Positions 11,683-23,045 of a stretch of 64,000 nt of DNA are shown one piece after another. Both the position numbers and the translations under genes were made by a program. The number at the start of each line of letters is the position of its first letter. The stretch's first letter is position 1. The DNA lies in assembly GCA_036172665.1 (NCBI GenBank), contig CM069873.1, positions 45,106,001 through 45,170,000 of the forward strand. Reading direction: 5' to 3'. The notes under the pieces were generated by a model, which saw nothing but the letters and a program-made list of their open reading frames with translations, did not search any database and was not told the origin of the DNA. This DNA is from Prosopocoilus inquinatus (lineage: Eukaryota; Arthropoda; Insecta; Coleoptera; Lucanidae).

Positions 11683-11810
11683 GGTCCAATTTTACAAATG
11701 GGGCTCAACTTTGAGCTGAGGTTTAAACCCTTAGCAACGATTATTTCAACAATTGTTGTGAAGGATTTAAGCTTCGGCTCAAAGTTAAACCGTCATTGTA
11801 AAACTGGGCG
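11683..11810. mobile_element. Small MITE (128 bp) nested in a Harbinger-like terminal fragment
   Basis: The ends GGTCCAATTTTACAA and TTGTAAAACTGGGCG are imperfect inverted repeats, and inside lies a second inverted pair (GGTTTAAACCCTTAGCAAC / GTTGTGAAGGATTTAAGC). It splits a Harbinger-type right end whose two halves are at 11640-11682 and 11813-11848. A relative with the same central motif (TTAAACCCTTA...TTAAGGGTTTAAG) occurs at about 55018-55147. Confidence 0.7.
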
Positions 11811-11848
11811 TAATAGTCACTTTACCAATCGATTGAAAAACCGGGCCT

Positions 11849-12342
11849 TAAAGGGGCGCGGTACCAAATCTTTCACAGAGAGTTTCTCCGTTATGCCTCA
11901 ATCAAATGTCACCAAACTAGGAGGTCTACTTCACATCTACCTAGAGAAGCAATTTTCCTATTTGAGATAAATTTGATGCGAGAGTTTTTGAGAAACTCTC
12001 AAAAAATGAAAATCCAACACATTTATATGAGAAAATGTCCTTATGGTAAAATCCGTTAATGTAACATAGATGGCGATGAAATCGGCAAACTCATGACAAG
12101 CTATGTTAGCCCCGCCTTCGGTAATAAAAACAAGCGAGTACAGTTTAGAATAGTTTTTTCTGATGTCTGATTTTGATACCTGGGATCAAATCGCTTATAA
12201 AAACTAGTAACTGAATCTTTTTTTGTCTATTTTCTTCAAAGATGTGAAATAGTGCGAGGAAAAAATTTTGGGCAAGCGTTCTTTTCTGATATTAGAATTA
12301 TTTTTCCTTTAAAAGTTTCTGCTTTTATAAACCCCATCAAAA
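11849..12342. other. Gene-free spacer
   Basis: No recognisable element or gene between the last Harbinger terminus and the LINE fragment. Confidence 0.4.
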
Positions 12343-13351
12343 GACTGGTGTTCCCCAGGAGTCCGTGCTGGGACCATTAATCTTTTTATTGTATATTAAT
12401 GACTTGGTTGACTTTGTTAAAGCATCACATCACCATCTTTGCTGACTATAAGTCAATGGCTGTCTCAGCGAGGACCCCAGAGGAACTTAATCTTAAAGTC
12501 GCTAGTGTCTCCTCTCAGTTCGGTGACTGGTGCCTTAGAAACGGACTGATCTTAAATGTTAACAAAACTGTCGTGATACGATTATTCAACAGGAAATTTC
12601 CAAACAGTAACGTTTATAACATTAACAACAAACGAATTGAATCGTGACCGACCACAAGGTTTCTTGGCATACATATTAACCAGCAGCTGAGCTGGGAGGA
12701 GAAAATTGACCACGTTTGCAGACGACTAAATAAAGTGTACTTCGCAATCTCTCAACTGAAATCTACATTGAGCTCTTACAATTTACTCGAAATCTATTTT
12801 GCAATGGCTTATAGTTGCCTGACTTAGAATCTAATTATCTGGGGTAATGCTCCAAACAGTGGCAGAGTGTTTTTATCACAGAAAAGACTGCTGAGACTCA
12901 TCTTCAACCTGAAACCCAGAGACTCATGCAAAAATGTTATCAAAACTTTTGGTCTGTTAACGCTTCCCGCCATTTACATTTTTAAATGTTTAGTCTTTGT
13001 CAAAAGTAACATCGCGGAATTTCAGAAAAATGGCTATTTTCATGATTACAACACCCGAACCAAAAACTTTCTTTCTGTGCAAAAACACCATACCACCAAA
13101 TTTTAACATTCGCCTGTATATGTGGCTTGATACCCTTTACAATAAATTGCCCGAAGAAGTACGAGACTTGGACATGCATAGGTTTAAGAATATTGTTAAA
13201 CAATTTCTATGTAATAATGTATACTACTCCGTTGCTGATTAAGGATAAAATTCTGCTTAGGTAGAATTCCCTAACGTAGTTACTGAGATGAACATCCTTT
13301 CTTGTATTGGCCAAGTACGAATAAATATTAATATTATTATTATTATTATTA
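12343..13351 (+). pseudogene. 5'-truncated non-LTR retrotransposon (LINE), C-terminal half of reverse transcriptase
   Basis: The fragment opens inside the reverse transcriptase with GVPQESVLGPLIFLLYIND, the conserved palm motif. A degraded active-site region follows (a stop, and FADYK where F/YADD is expected), then the thumb region with FLGIHINQQLSWEEKIDHV and the C-terminal region found in CR1/jockey-like LINEs (KRLLRLIFNLKPR, HDYNTRTKN, LYNKLPEEVRDLDM). It needs at least three frame changes and has stops. The 3' end is marked by an (ATT)n tract at about 13327-13351, a tail type seen in several insect LINE clades. Endonuclease and ORF1 are missing, as in usual 5' truncation. Confidence 0.85.
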
Positions 13352-14230
13352 AGAGCACCTCAAAATTTTGAATTTAGCCATACTTCAGAGTAATTATAGC
13401 AAAGGTTAATTAGGTAGTAATGTAGTTGTAATAATAACAATACATTAGTAAATATAGGCAGAGGCGGCCTTAATAGTTGCGAGGCTCCGGGCGAGAAATT
13501 TCTGAGGGGCCCTTGTTGTAGGGGAAAAAGTTTGTCCTCTTCCCCATTATAAAGAGCAGAAATAAGTTTTAAAAAGTAGGTAAAATAACTTCAAGTGATT
13601 GTTATTTATTTATTTATTATTAAAGATTAAAATGTAAAATGAAATATTCTCAAACTGAACAAATGAAAAAAAGTCAACCTAATTGATAATTAAAAAATAA
13701 AAAAATAAAAAATCGTATTAAATAAAATCAAACGAAAGAAAAAACAAGAAACAAAAAAATTGATAAATGAAAATTAAATAAAATAAAAATAAAATAAAAA
13801 TAAAATAAACAAAAATTATAAAAAAATTAATCATTAAATGTTAAAAAAAAATATAATTAAAAAGTAAAAACAAATCGTATAAAAGAGAAAACATCAATTG
13901 GGGATCGATCGAAGGGATAAAAATTTAAAATAAATTCAAATCGAGTAAACAAAAAAAATACCGAAGAAGGGGAATAAATGGCGATCGATCGAAGGGATTA
14001 AAATGTAAAATAAACTCAAATTAAGTAAATAAAAAAAAAAACAAAAACAAAATACGATCAACTGATAATTAAAAAATAAAATCGCATCGAATGAAAGATA
14101 AATTGATAAAATAAAAATAATTTAAATGAAATCGAATAAAAGAAAATATACGTCGATCAATTAATTATACAGTGTGGAACAGATAAATTCGATATCTTCA
14201 AGATTAATTAAAAAAAAAAAAAAACGCTCA
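13352..14230. other. A-rich low-complexity region
   Basis: From about 13560 the plus strand is overwhelmingly A with short AAAAT and AAATA motifs. A segment containing GGGGATCGATCGAAGGGAT recurs with changes at about 13900 and 13980, suggesting slippage-type growth. CAGAGGCGGCCTTAA at 13461 resembles a hAT terminal repeat, but no partner end is visible. Confidence 0.5.
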
Positions 14231-15180
14231 GACTCGTCAGTTTTGTCTAATTAAAGCATTAAAAAAATTAAATAAACACTCGCCCAGCTACTTGTAAACA
14301 CCTGGTAGTATAAAAAATAGTGTTTGGAAGGGGCAAAAAATTAGGCGAAATCGACGTGTCCACATGACTTTTTAAAAAATTTATCGCCTTAAAAATATCG
14401 ACGAATTTATCCGCTGCTTAGTTTTCCGCAACACATATCTTACTATAATTTTTTTGAGGTTAGGAAAATAATTTTACCATTTAGGCACAAAATATCAAAA
14501 TCTAAATGGCTGCAAAGTTACTTATTGAAAACGGGTAGTGCCTTCTAGGTGTATAACTAATTTATTTTCAGAAAGACTTTTTCATTAGTAACCTTTTATG
14601 TATCTTTGCCAACTTTGCTATCGGTTAGGGTTTAGTCAGAAAATAGAAAAATCTAAATGCCTGTAGTCTTTTTTGCAAAACTGTTTAATTTAGAATTTTA
14701 AGTCGGCAGATTCTACATACACAGATAAACAAATGCTTTAGGTTACAAATGAATAACTCTTTTTGAAAATAAATTAAATAAACACGGAAAAGGCAATAAA
14801 GTACACCTGTTTTCAATAAGAATTTCTGGAGACAATTAGATTTTAAAAATCAAAAGTAACAAACACAAAAAAGAAATTCCTATGGAATGCTTCTTTCTAA
14901 AAATTTATTGACTAAAGCTGACTTTCTAACCTCGAAAAAGTTATAGTAAAATATGTGTTGTGGCAACCCTGTTTTTCACGTTTCAGTTTACGGTAATTAA
15001 CTAAAACCACCTATAATTGTGACTTATTTTTATTGTAGGACCTCATACCAACTATCATCCAAATCGGTTCAGGCGTTCCTTTGTTATAAGAAAAATTAAC
15101 TTTCTCTTCAAGAACTTTTTGAAGAAGACCACCGGCTTAACGAAGCGGTTTTAGATATAGATAAGTTCGGTTAAATCGTC
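14231..15180. other. Gene-free stretch
   Basis: AT-rich sequence with no coding frame or clear repeat. Confidence 0.45.
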
Positions 15181-15980
15181 GTATTTTGAGGTCATGAATC
15201 TTTAATAAAATTATTTAAAGTGATTATTTCATAGTTGTAGCTCCTACCTTCTTTCACTTTCATTTCTATCAAAATGATAAATTGTCTCGGTAGGTAATAC
15301 GATGTGGGATCTCCGTATTAATTTAATCGTCCCGGATACAATTATCTGTAACAATTTATATTTTACCGCCATTGTTAATTTGGTAAAATAAAAACCTTAT
15401 TATGGAGTATTATCATGCTAACGGTAATGCTTAACCTTTCATCAGTGTGACACATACACATCTTCTTGCATCGAAATTGTCACAGGGCTTCGTTACCTAA
15501 ATTAGCGGCCCCAATTCCAAATTGAAGGAAATTGTCACAGGGCTTCGTTACCTAAATTAGCGGCCCCAATTCCAAATTGAAGGAAATTTGGTCTGATTGG
15601 AACATGAATTGCATCCAATAACTACACATTTAAATCTTTTGCAGATCTTGCGAGGTCCATTTTTCTCAAACTCTGTTTATATTGGAGATTATTCTTTGTT
15701 CACACAAAAATAATTTAATCATCAACAATGTTTATTTAACGGACAATTTGATTTAACCCATTATACTTGTGCCAGTTCTTTAATTTACTTAAACGATCAC
15801 CATCACCGCCATCACTAAAGCAATTAACATTGACATGCGACATTTTATTCGCGCCAAATTTACAATTACTCCTAGCGCCATCTTTGCGGATAAATACGTT
15901 ACTAAAACAGCCTGGACAAAAATTTTTAATTGCCAAAAACCTCTCTCCTGCAATAAACCTCTCTCCTGGCCTTAAGGCTG
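15181..15980 (-). repeat. Dispersed repeat, inverted copy of 38531-38989 plus 45080-45255
   Basis: Read on the minus strand, this block matches 38531-38989 almost base for base (KNFCPGCFSNVFIRKDGAR... is encoded by both). Its left part, 15190-15350, matches the sequence that resumes right of the LTR retrotransposon at 45080. The three matches show one repeat family of at least 700 bp, intact here and split by the retrotransposon at the other site. A 148-codon frame (15736-16182, minus) runs through it. I do not recognise a protein family, and two copies of nearly the same DNA cannot show whether the frame is selected. Confidence 0.8.
15473..15587. repeat. Tandem duplication, 55-bp unit, two copies
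   Basis: GAAATTGTCACAGGGCTTCG starts at 15473 and again at 15528. The unit is absent from the other copy of the host repeat near 38868, where the flanks are joined at TGTGACAATT, so that copy has lost this segment or never gained it. Confidence 0.85.
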
Positions 15981-16195
15981 GGTAATTTCCATTTTTAGTA
16001 AAATTGTCACGACAGATGGTGTAAACATACACAAAGCCGCCGTATAGGTAAACAAAGCGATGCAATCCCAAAAACGCCGATGGGAATCCGATACAGCACG
16101 AGCGGCCGTATTTACTTACGCCCTTCCCTTCCAGGAGCGAGGATGAGGAGCTTAATTCTCGAATCATCAATCGAGAGAACAAACTCGTAAGAGAA

Positions 16196-17379
16196 TGTGT
16201 TACGTTCTTTTTGAGAATCTGTTCTCTCGATTCGAGAATAAAGCCCCAAAGAGATGGAAAAGACTTTGCTACCTATATGACTCTTTCAAATTGAAATTTA
16301 AATGTAGGGAGCGCACGCAGCGGAAGATGCAAAGCAAAACTGTAATAAACAGACGAAGGTGGCTGCACATTAGCTTGTTTTAAGAAAGCGATTCGTGTAT
16401 TGTTTTGACTTCAGCACATGTTGGTATTCAATTGAGAATAGACAGGGCCCCGGTAACCATGTGTGCAAAGCGTGCAATGCACGCGGGCGCCGTGTTCAAG
16501 GGGTGGCAATTAGCCTCTTGACCACTCTACATGTTTTGTCAATTTTTTCGACAAAAAAATTAATCGGAAACAGTTTCTTGTTTGGTAAAAATGATTCGAA
16601 AAAACTATCCAAAAGACTGAACTCTCTTGATAAAGCCGTCAGCGTCACAGCAAAACGTCGACTAAAATAAAACTGTTAATTGCGGCAATTAAAAGTACAA
16701 AAGTTCAATTTTTGTGATTTTCATGTGCTAAATTTTTCATAAAAATAATTTTATAAGGTTAAAACATAAATGATGTAAGCTGTTAAGGTTTGGTTAGAAA
16801 ATAAACAAATTAAATTTTACTTTTTTTTACTTTTAAATTACAAATTTAAAATTGTTTTTGCTTTTGTGATTTTGTTTCTTCGTTTCTAATATTTAATAAC
16901 AAGCGGGTTTCGCAGGGGGGGAGGGCTCTGAACAGTGACAGAGGCCACTTCAACAGGTTTCGGGCCCGAACCTCTCTATACTCTTGTTGCACACTCTGTG
17001 GCCCCCGCAGATATGTTAAATGTTTTTTTGTTGCTTTTAATTTTTTTCATAATTTTGATAATTGAATTTGCATGCCCCAACTCATTCGGGGGCTCGCGGC
17101 AGCTAGAAACTTGAAAAAAATAGAAGGAAAATGTTTAAAAAAGCGAAGGAGAATGTTTACCAAAAGTTGAAAAACTTTTTAAAAAAATTCCCTAATGTTT
17201 AAAGAATTTTTAATTTTGTTTTTGTTTTTTTTTGTCATATTGAATTTTTTTTATAATTGACTGTTTTTGCATGCCACAACTTATCTGTCAGAGGGCGCCA
17301 AAATATGGAGTGGCACGTGGGCGGCTTTTAGCCTCGCGGGGGTCCTGAGAATTGATATACACTGTGTCCCGGGACGTAA
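16196..17379. other. Gene-free stretch with GC-richer islands
   Basis: Short GC-rich patches near 16440-16500, 16910-17000 and 17280-17370 stand out from AT-rich DNA and look like old transposon fragments. Short frames at 16195-16383 and 16395-16670 show no domain. Confidence 0.4.
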
Positions 17380-17850
17380 TGTCACCACTTCACCCACGTG
17401 ATAATCAGTTCAAACTGCTGTTTCAGCCCTATTTGAGGTTTCATCAAAAGCGATTTACAACAAAATTTTTTAAAACTTTCATTATGCTTTGACAGCAAGG
17501 CTGGCTTCAATTGTCAATCCTAATGCAATGCTAGTATGTAAATTATTCATTATTATTACATCGCAATTGCGATTATCATTGGTCGAATCGTTTAGGTTTG
17601 CAGTGGAATTCTCGGTTTACAGAAGCGTAGCGAAGCGTGAAGATCCAAATAGGATTGAAACAGCTGAACAGAAGTTGGTCGAATGATTCACTGCATTCAA
17701 CAACGATTTACAACAATTTTTTTTTAAATCTTTATGCTTTGACAGCAAGCATGACCATTTTGTATAGGGTGTCTTATTATATAGCAAATTGACTTCAATT
17801 TGTCACTCCTGATGCAATGTTAGGTCTCAAAAAACAATCGATGTCGCTGT
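17380..17850 (+). repeat. Diverged copies of the CAGCTGTTTCAGCC foldback family
   Basis: The segment contains degenerate versions of the unit seen at 32559-33452: GCTTTGACAGCAAG at two places, TTCAATTTGTCACTCCTGATG, TACATCGCAATTGCG and GAAACAGCTG, in the same order and orientation as the right half of that element. It holds about one and a half units. Confidence 0.7.
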
Positions 17851-17867
17851 TTAAACTATTTATAATT

Positions 17868-18135
17868 TTAAAGTTCACCTAATCGTTTCTTTTTTCACCT
17901 AATACTCAATTCAAATAAAAGAAGCTGATAAAGTAAACCGTTTTTCAAGAATACGACGTATTTTTTGTGATAATCCAAAAAATTTAGATATCTATCAGCA
18001 GTGTTAATGTCTTTTAAAATAACGAAAATTACAAAACATGTCGCATTCTTGAAAAACGGTTTGCCTTATTCGTTTTTTTTTTTTTAATTTGAATTGATTA
18101 TTAGGAGAACGAAGAAATGATTAGGTGAACTTAAA
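17868..18135. repeat. Hairpin (foldback) sequence with arms of about 85 bp
   Basis: AAACCGTTTTTCAAGAATAC near 17935 is the inverse of GCATTCTTGAAAAACGGTTT near 18043. Outside these lie GTTCACCTAATC and GATTAGGTGAAC, so the arms extend from about 17872 to 18132 around a spacer of about 80 bp. No target duplication was identified. Confidence 0.75.
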
Positions 18136-18244
18136 AAAAAATGAACATTAAACACTGTTTTTTGAAACGATTTACTTCAGAACAAAACTTATTAGAGTTT
18201 TTTTTACTCACTTTGAATTGAATTACGGCGCGGGACACCCGGTA

Positions 18245-19834
18245 TAAATATTTTCCTGCCTCTGCTTTAGTCACCACTTTAGCATCTGTGCTCGTAGTAC
18301 ATCATAAAGCGATTATTGTTTGAATTAGATACAATTTAATTATTGAATTATTACTAATACAGTCCCTAATCACAATCAAAATAATTTATTTTATATGTAT
18401 AGAGGGTGTGACAAAAATATAGGTCACTATTTCAAAAACGAATCCTACAGATCAAAATAAAGAAAAGGTCCTCAAACTTTCATAATGTTACCTAGTGAAA
18501 TTTGAAAAAAAAAATGTTTTCCTTGAATTTATTAACCAAATAATTAAAAAAATAGTAAGTTTTGTAAGATTAAAAAAACACTTGTTTTTTTTACAAAAAA
18601 TTAAAAACAATTGAAAATGTCAAAAGCCTGATATTCATTTGTGATATTGCCATAAAATTGGGTAGGAAAGGTCATTACAATTTTCTAATATAAATGACTG
18701 TAAAATTTCAATAGAAAATAGCCACTGCATGGCAACAATCTGTATGTACTTATGTTTATATGAACTTTTTCCATTTTTTTTTCTGTAGAATACGTCCCTG
18801 TAGTAGCAGACCATATTATTGTTATACCCTGTACACTTGCTCTTAATTTCTCTTAAAATATGTGTATTGTGCATCTTGCAGTTTAACAGGCCATATATGA
18901 AAAAGCTCTTAGTAAACAGAAGAGTCCAATGGTACTAGTAAATTGTTCCAGTGATTGTGATTACATACTTCAATAGTTGTTCGTGCGATCAAAAAACTCC
19001 ACTTCATCGAGGTAAATGTGTTCGAACAAGCGTTCAGATAGTTCGAGACCTTGCTCGATTATACACTGTGTCCACATTTCGATGCTCACCATTGGCATCT
19101 CGGTTATTAGAAGACAGAGCAACGGTTAAATGGGGAATGTTTCGCAGAATTCAATGCTCGCAACAAATCTCATTTCAAATTCACCATAACTTTTTAAAAT
19201 TTTAAGATAATTTACGAAAACCAAAATTTTACGATTTCAAAATTCCTATTCAAATTAGCACAAGCTAAGTTTTGTTTCCAGCCGCGATATTCTCTAAGGG
19301 GGTGCGCAACTTTCTTTAAAGTTTCTCCTGCGGGGCGACGGTAAGGGGTGAGGAACACTGAAGGGCGTGGTCTTGACCGACCAAAATGTGACGAGAAGCG
19401 AGATAGAAATTTTCCATAAATAGAATTTTGTGATGTCACGCTAGGAGTGGGGTTGCGCCGATCCATACACATATTTTTAATTCCAGGATAAATACCTAAT
19501 GTATGGCAAACTACTTTGGAATTAGACGTATGGACGTATAAGAACACATACGTAACCCATACCTGTATTAATTTAAACAATAAATAACAAGTAATTTAAA
19601 TATAATGTTGACAATCTTATACCACAGAATACACTAAAGGCAAACTCTCAAATGGCGGTAAAGACTGCGCACCCAGATGGGCAGATGAATCGGCTATGTC
19701 TACGGTTAGATTTGATTGGCCCGACATTTGTTTGCAATAGTTTGAGATTGTCAAATTTTGATTGCCTTCTACTGAGCCTAGAAGCTCTTATCTTTTGATT
19801 CGGTTTTTACTAAAAGCCGTAGGTATAAAGGTTG
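18245..19834. other. Gene-free stretch
   Basis: No reliable gene or complete element. Short frames at 18635-18874, 18951-19205 and 19212-19580 show no domain. Confidence 0.4.
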
Positions 19835-19842
19835 TCGCACAT

Positions 19843-20697
19843 CATAGGCGCCGCTTCGTCGGGTGCAAGGGCTTCGTGCACCCGACAAATGATTTTGTTG
19901 GGTGCAAAAGTATTAGAGAGCACCCGACAAAGTAGTGTCATGGTAGTATCTTTTTATTTAATAAATTCAAAGAACACAGAGTTTTTTAAAGAAAATCCAT
20001 AATTAATAGGATCACCAGAAATTAACAAATTGTTTAAAATATTGCTAGCTCTTCCTAGTTCATCGTCCAAAGCAGGAATACAGCATACATACAGTGTTTT
20101 CTATTGACGTGCACTGTGTGCGTGCGTACTCACTGTATCTCCATCTTCTTCTAACCTCATGTAATAAAATGAGTTGGAGATACTCTTAGTGCACTCAGTG
20201 CATACAGTGTACGTCAGTAGAAAACGCTGTTAGTGTATTATTTGTTCACAAATCAAAAAACCACCACCTGATGCATAATTTTGGTATAAAACACAGTCCC
20301 CTTTAAATACTAAGCAGGGATGAGGAAAACCTTCTTTCCTCCTCCCTGATACTAAGTTGGTAAGACAATTTTAATACTTATCTTATTATCTTATTAACTG
20401 TTCGTTTTAAGAATCCTTTTCAATGCCACGCAAATGGAAAAAATCTTTTCACTATTAAAATGAAAGATGCCCTTAATTAAATTATCGTAATTATTAAAAA
20501 TTCAGAACTCATAACCTTGTCATTTATTTCATATAATTGTTACTTTGTTATCGAGTTCTTAACTATAGTTATAGTTGTATTTTTCATAAGGCAGTGGTCT
20601 TTTATTTTATGAATAAGTTATATTATACACCTTATAAACTGAACTAGGTACCGACAAAAATTGCACCCGACAATATTTGCAAAATCCGGCGCCTATG
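19843..20697. mobile_element. hAT-type MITE, 855 bp, with exact 8-bp target duplication
   Basis: The element starts CATAGGCGCCG and ends CGGCGCCTATG, a perfect 11-bp terminal inverted repeat. It is flanked by the identical octamer TCGCACAT at 19835-19842 and 20698-20705. Both ends also contain TCGGGTGCAA in inverted orientation. An 8-bp duplication and these termini point to the hAT superfamily. No transposase is encoded. A smaller MITE is nested at about 20091-20231. Confidence 0.92.
20091..20231. mobile_element. Small palindromic MITE (TCTCCAACTCATTTTA family), copy 1
   Basis: ACAGTGTTTTCTATTGACG at the left pairs with CGTCAGTAGAAAACGCTGT at the right, and a central segment pairs ATCTCCA with TGGAGAT. 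The sequence is shared with 37027-37153 and, less well, with 47860-47992. It carries no gene. Confidence 0.8.
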
Positions 20698-20992
20698 TCG
20701 CACATACAGCGCGGCGAAGAATATTTCTTTTGCTGTATTGTTATGAGAGTACGCACACTGTTGCGACCCGTGGCGAACCGCGGCGCCGCTATACCCAGCT
20801 AACGAATTCTTGTTTGTATTTGGTTGATTTAAAATTTCTGATCGTTGAAGTTTTAGATCGACTAATCACGAACAGAGCAAATTTGTGTCAGTCGTAGATG
20901 ACAGTTACTCAGCAAAAGTTTTAGTATCGTTAAATTTACGTCAAGAAAAGTGTTTTAGCGGCGACAGTAAATGAATTAGATAACCCTATGTA

Positions 20993-22003
20993 AAAGTGAG
21001 TTTAGACTTAAGCACGCACGCACTGATCCTCCGCGAACGCTCAAGTGTAAACGGCTATGCGAGCACGCTCACGTTGTGTTTTCCTGTGCGCGAACAGCTG
21101 CGAGCTCGAATAGCCGTAAACATGATCCCCTTTGGTGCATTTAGACGAGCACGCACGCACGGATCCACCGCGAATATTCAAGTGTATACATCTATACGCG
21201 CACGCACATCATGCGCGAATAGCTGGCAACGCGATCCGCTTGGTGTCGGTCTCGGGTACGTGCTCAAAGGAATTAATTGCTTCACGCATGAATGCGTAGT
21301 TTGAACGAGAAAAAAGTCGCATATTGAAAGCCACGCGACACAGCCCTCGTAGAAAAGGTGTCTGAATTTTCAGTTAGCCATGGAATGGACCAATGAAACA
21401 GCTTTGTTGCTTTGCTAGATTATAAAAAACTGCCTACTTTATGGAATGTGAAGCACGCAAAATATTATTTTTAAAAAATGACCTACCAGGAGCTAGTGAA
21501 CAAATTAAATATTGAAAATTTAGACAGTGCGGAAGCACAAAAAAAGATAAAATGTTTCTTGGGGTGGTTTTAGTTATTGTAGTAAAATTTTTGAATTACT
21601 TGTGACAACTCTTTGACACTAAATAATAAGTAGAGTAATTTATTTTGTCTCTTATAAAAAGTAGGCGTTTGCCACGAAAGTCGACGTCTCGTTCGAATTT
21701 TTTTTTTTTATTAAAATATGAAACAATCACACAGGCGCTGCTATTTTGTCGTCCATTGTGTGCGCGAACAATTGGATCAGCCCATGCGCTAGAAAATAAA
21801 TGCTCGTGAGCGCGAACGAATGCCGTGCGCGTATACTCAGCTCGTTGTGCTCAAGTCTAAACGCACCTTATTTTTCGGGCGCATGGGCTGATCCAGTTGT
21901 TCGCGCAAAAGGAAAACAGAACGTGAGCTTGCACGCATAGCCGTTTACACTTGAGCGTTCGCAGAGGATCAGTGCGTGCGTGCTCAAGTCTAAATGCACC
22001 TTT
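20993..22003. mobile_element. Foldback element, about 1 kb, carrying a MADF-domain fragment
   Basis: The left arm (TTTAGACTTAAGCACGCACG, ACTGATCCTCCGCGAACGCT) is mirrored by the right arm, which in reverse complement reads TTTAGACTTGAGCACGCACG, ACTGATCCTCTGCGAACGCT. The motif recurs inside both arms, so each arm is itself a partial tandem repeat. Between the arms lies a MADF fragment. The GC-rich, CpG-rich arms contrast with the AT-rich surroundings. Large frames across the arms at 20661-20897 and 20996-21304 are not genes. Confidence 0.75.
21379..21573 (+). pseudogene. MADF-domain fragment inside the foldback element
   Basis: The ATG at 21379 opens MEWTNETALLLC and hits a stop. In the next frame DYKKLPTLWNVKHAKYYF continues, and after another shift MTYQELVNKLNIENLDSAEA and QKKIKCFLGW follow. 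Put in order these segments match the MADF pattern (aromatic start, P-x-LW, spaced H/Y-K, then the helix before the Lys-rich end). MADF proteins are DNA-binding and often accompany PIF/Harbinger or hAT transposons. At least two frame breaks make this copy dead. Confidence 0.65.
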
Positions 22004-22639
22004 AGAAAATCAAAAATCTTTTTTCGAAATATTGCGCCACAGAAAATTTTGTTTGAATATCATGAAACATTTTATGAAAACTTATCGGAACCTATTAAAA
22101 TTTTGTCTAATTTCTCCAACAATTCCAAATTATGACAATTTTTTAAGTGTCACATTTTAGAAACATACTATTTTTAGCCACACGTTCGTCAAATTGGGTG
22201 AAAAGGTTGGGTAAAGTAAACACACGGTAAACAATTCGTATAATAATATAATGAACAATATTTTCATAAGAAGAAATACGACAAAAAATAATACTAAAAA
22301 AGTTATAGTGACGGCAAAATGTTAATCCGTTCTTCTAGATTTTATAATAATGCAGTTATATTCCGTTGCTAACATTTTTTCACGTTTTCAAACATATTTA
22401 CTTCTTTACACCTACACTATACAAATAGGTTACGACGATTCTGACAGCTTTCGCCAGTCTTCCCCATGTTCCCACACTGCTGACTGCGGGAACAAAACTA
22501 ACTGATAGGTAATTCTCCGGCACGTTCGTAAAGTCGCCAATATTTCCCTCGATTTTACGAACGAACAGGGGAGTAGTGGTGTCACCCAAGGAGACTTTAC
22601 GAACACAGCCTAAAGGTTGCTCACTGGATTTATTCTGCT
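22004..22639. other. Gene-free stretch
   Basis: A 63-codon minus-strand frame at 22398-22589 lies in a patch of higher GC. I cannot assign it to any family and do not call it a gene. Confidence 0.4.
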
Positions 22640-23045
22640 TATATTTGGTTATCGAAGCTGCTCGAGGGATTCACTGCAATCAAAAACGATTTGCAACAAA
22701 TTTTTTTAAAACTTTCATTATGCTCTGACAGTAAGCGTGGCCGTCTTGCGTAGGGTGACTTATTATGTGCTTGCTTCCTGATAAGTCCCCCATGCAAGGC
22801 GGCCATGCTTGTTGTCAAAGCAAAAGGAAACTTTTAAAAATGTTGTTGCATTTCGTTCTTAATTGCAGTGAAAACCTCGAGTAGCCTCTGTACAGCTGTT
22901 TCAGCCCTCCTTGGGGCTTCGTCAGCAGAGACGTAGCTCGACTTTCCCACTGCAAACCAAAAACGACTTGTCCAATTTATTCGCAAATGCGATGTAATTC
23001 GCTTCAATTTGTCTATCCTACTACAATGTCATATCGATCGTAGGA
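22640..23045. repeat. Copy of the CAGCTGTTTCAGCC palindromic family
   Basis: The left part reads ATTCACTGCAATCAAAAACG through TTTCATTATGC in one direction and the right part reads CAAGGCGGCCATGCTTG through GCCTCTGTACAGCTGTTTCA in the other, so this is a head-to-head copy of the unit found at 32559-33452, about 85-90% similar by eye. Confidence 0.75.

Noticed and set aside
15736..16182. 148-codon minus-strand frame as a possible small protein
   Set aside because: It runs through a dispersed repeat; only two near-identical copies exist here, so conservation cannot be separated from recent common descent.
17766..18243. MITE bounded by ATAGGGTGTC and GACACCCGGTAT
   Set aside because: The left motif belongs to the neighbouring CAGCTGTTTCAGCC-type repeat, so the ends do not form a pair; only the inner hairpin is kept.
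20661..21304. Long frames through GC-rich DNA
   Set aside because: They fall on foldback arms with reiterated CGCACGCA motifs; the open frame follows from composition.
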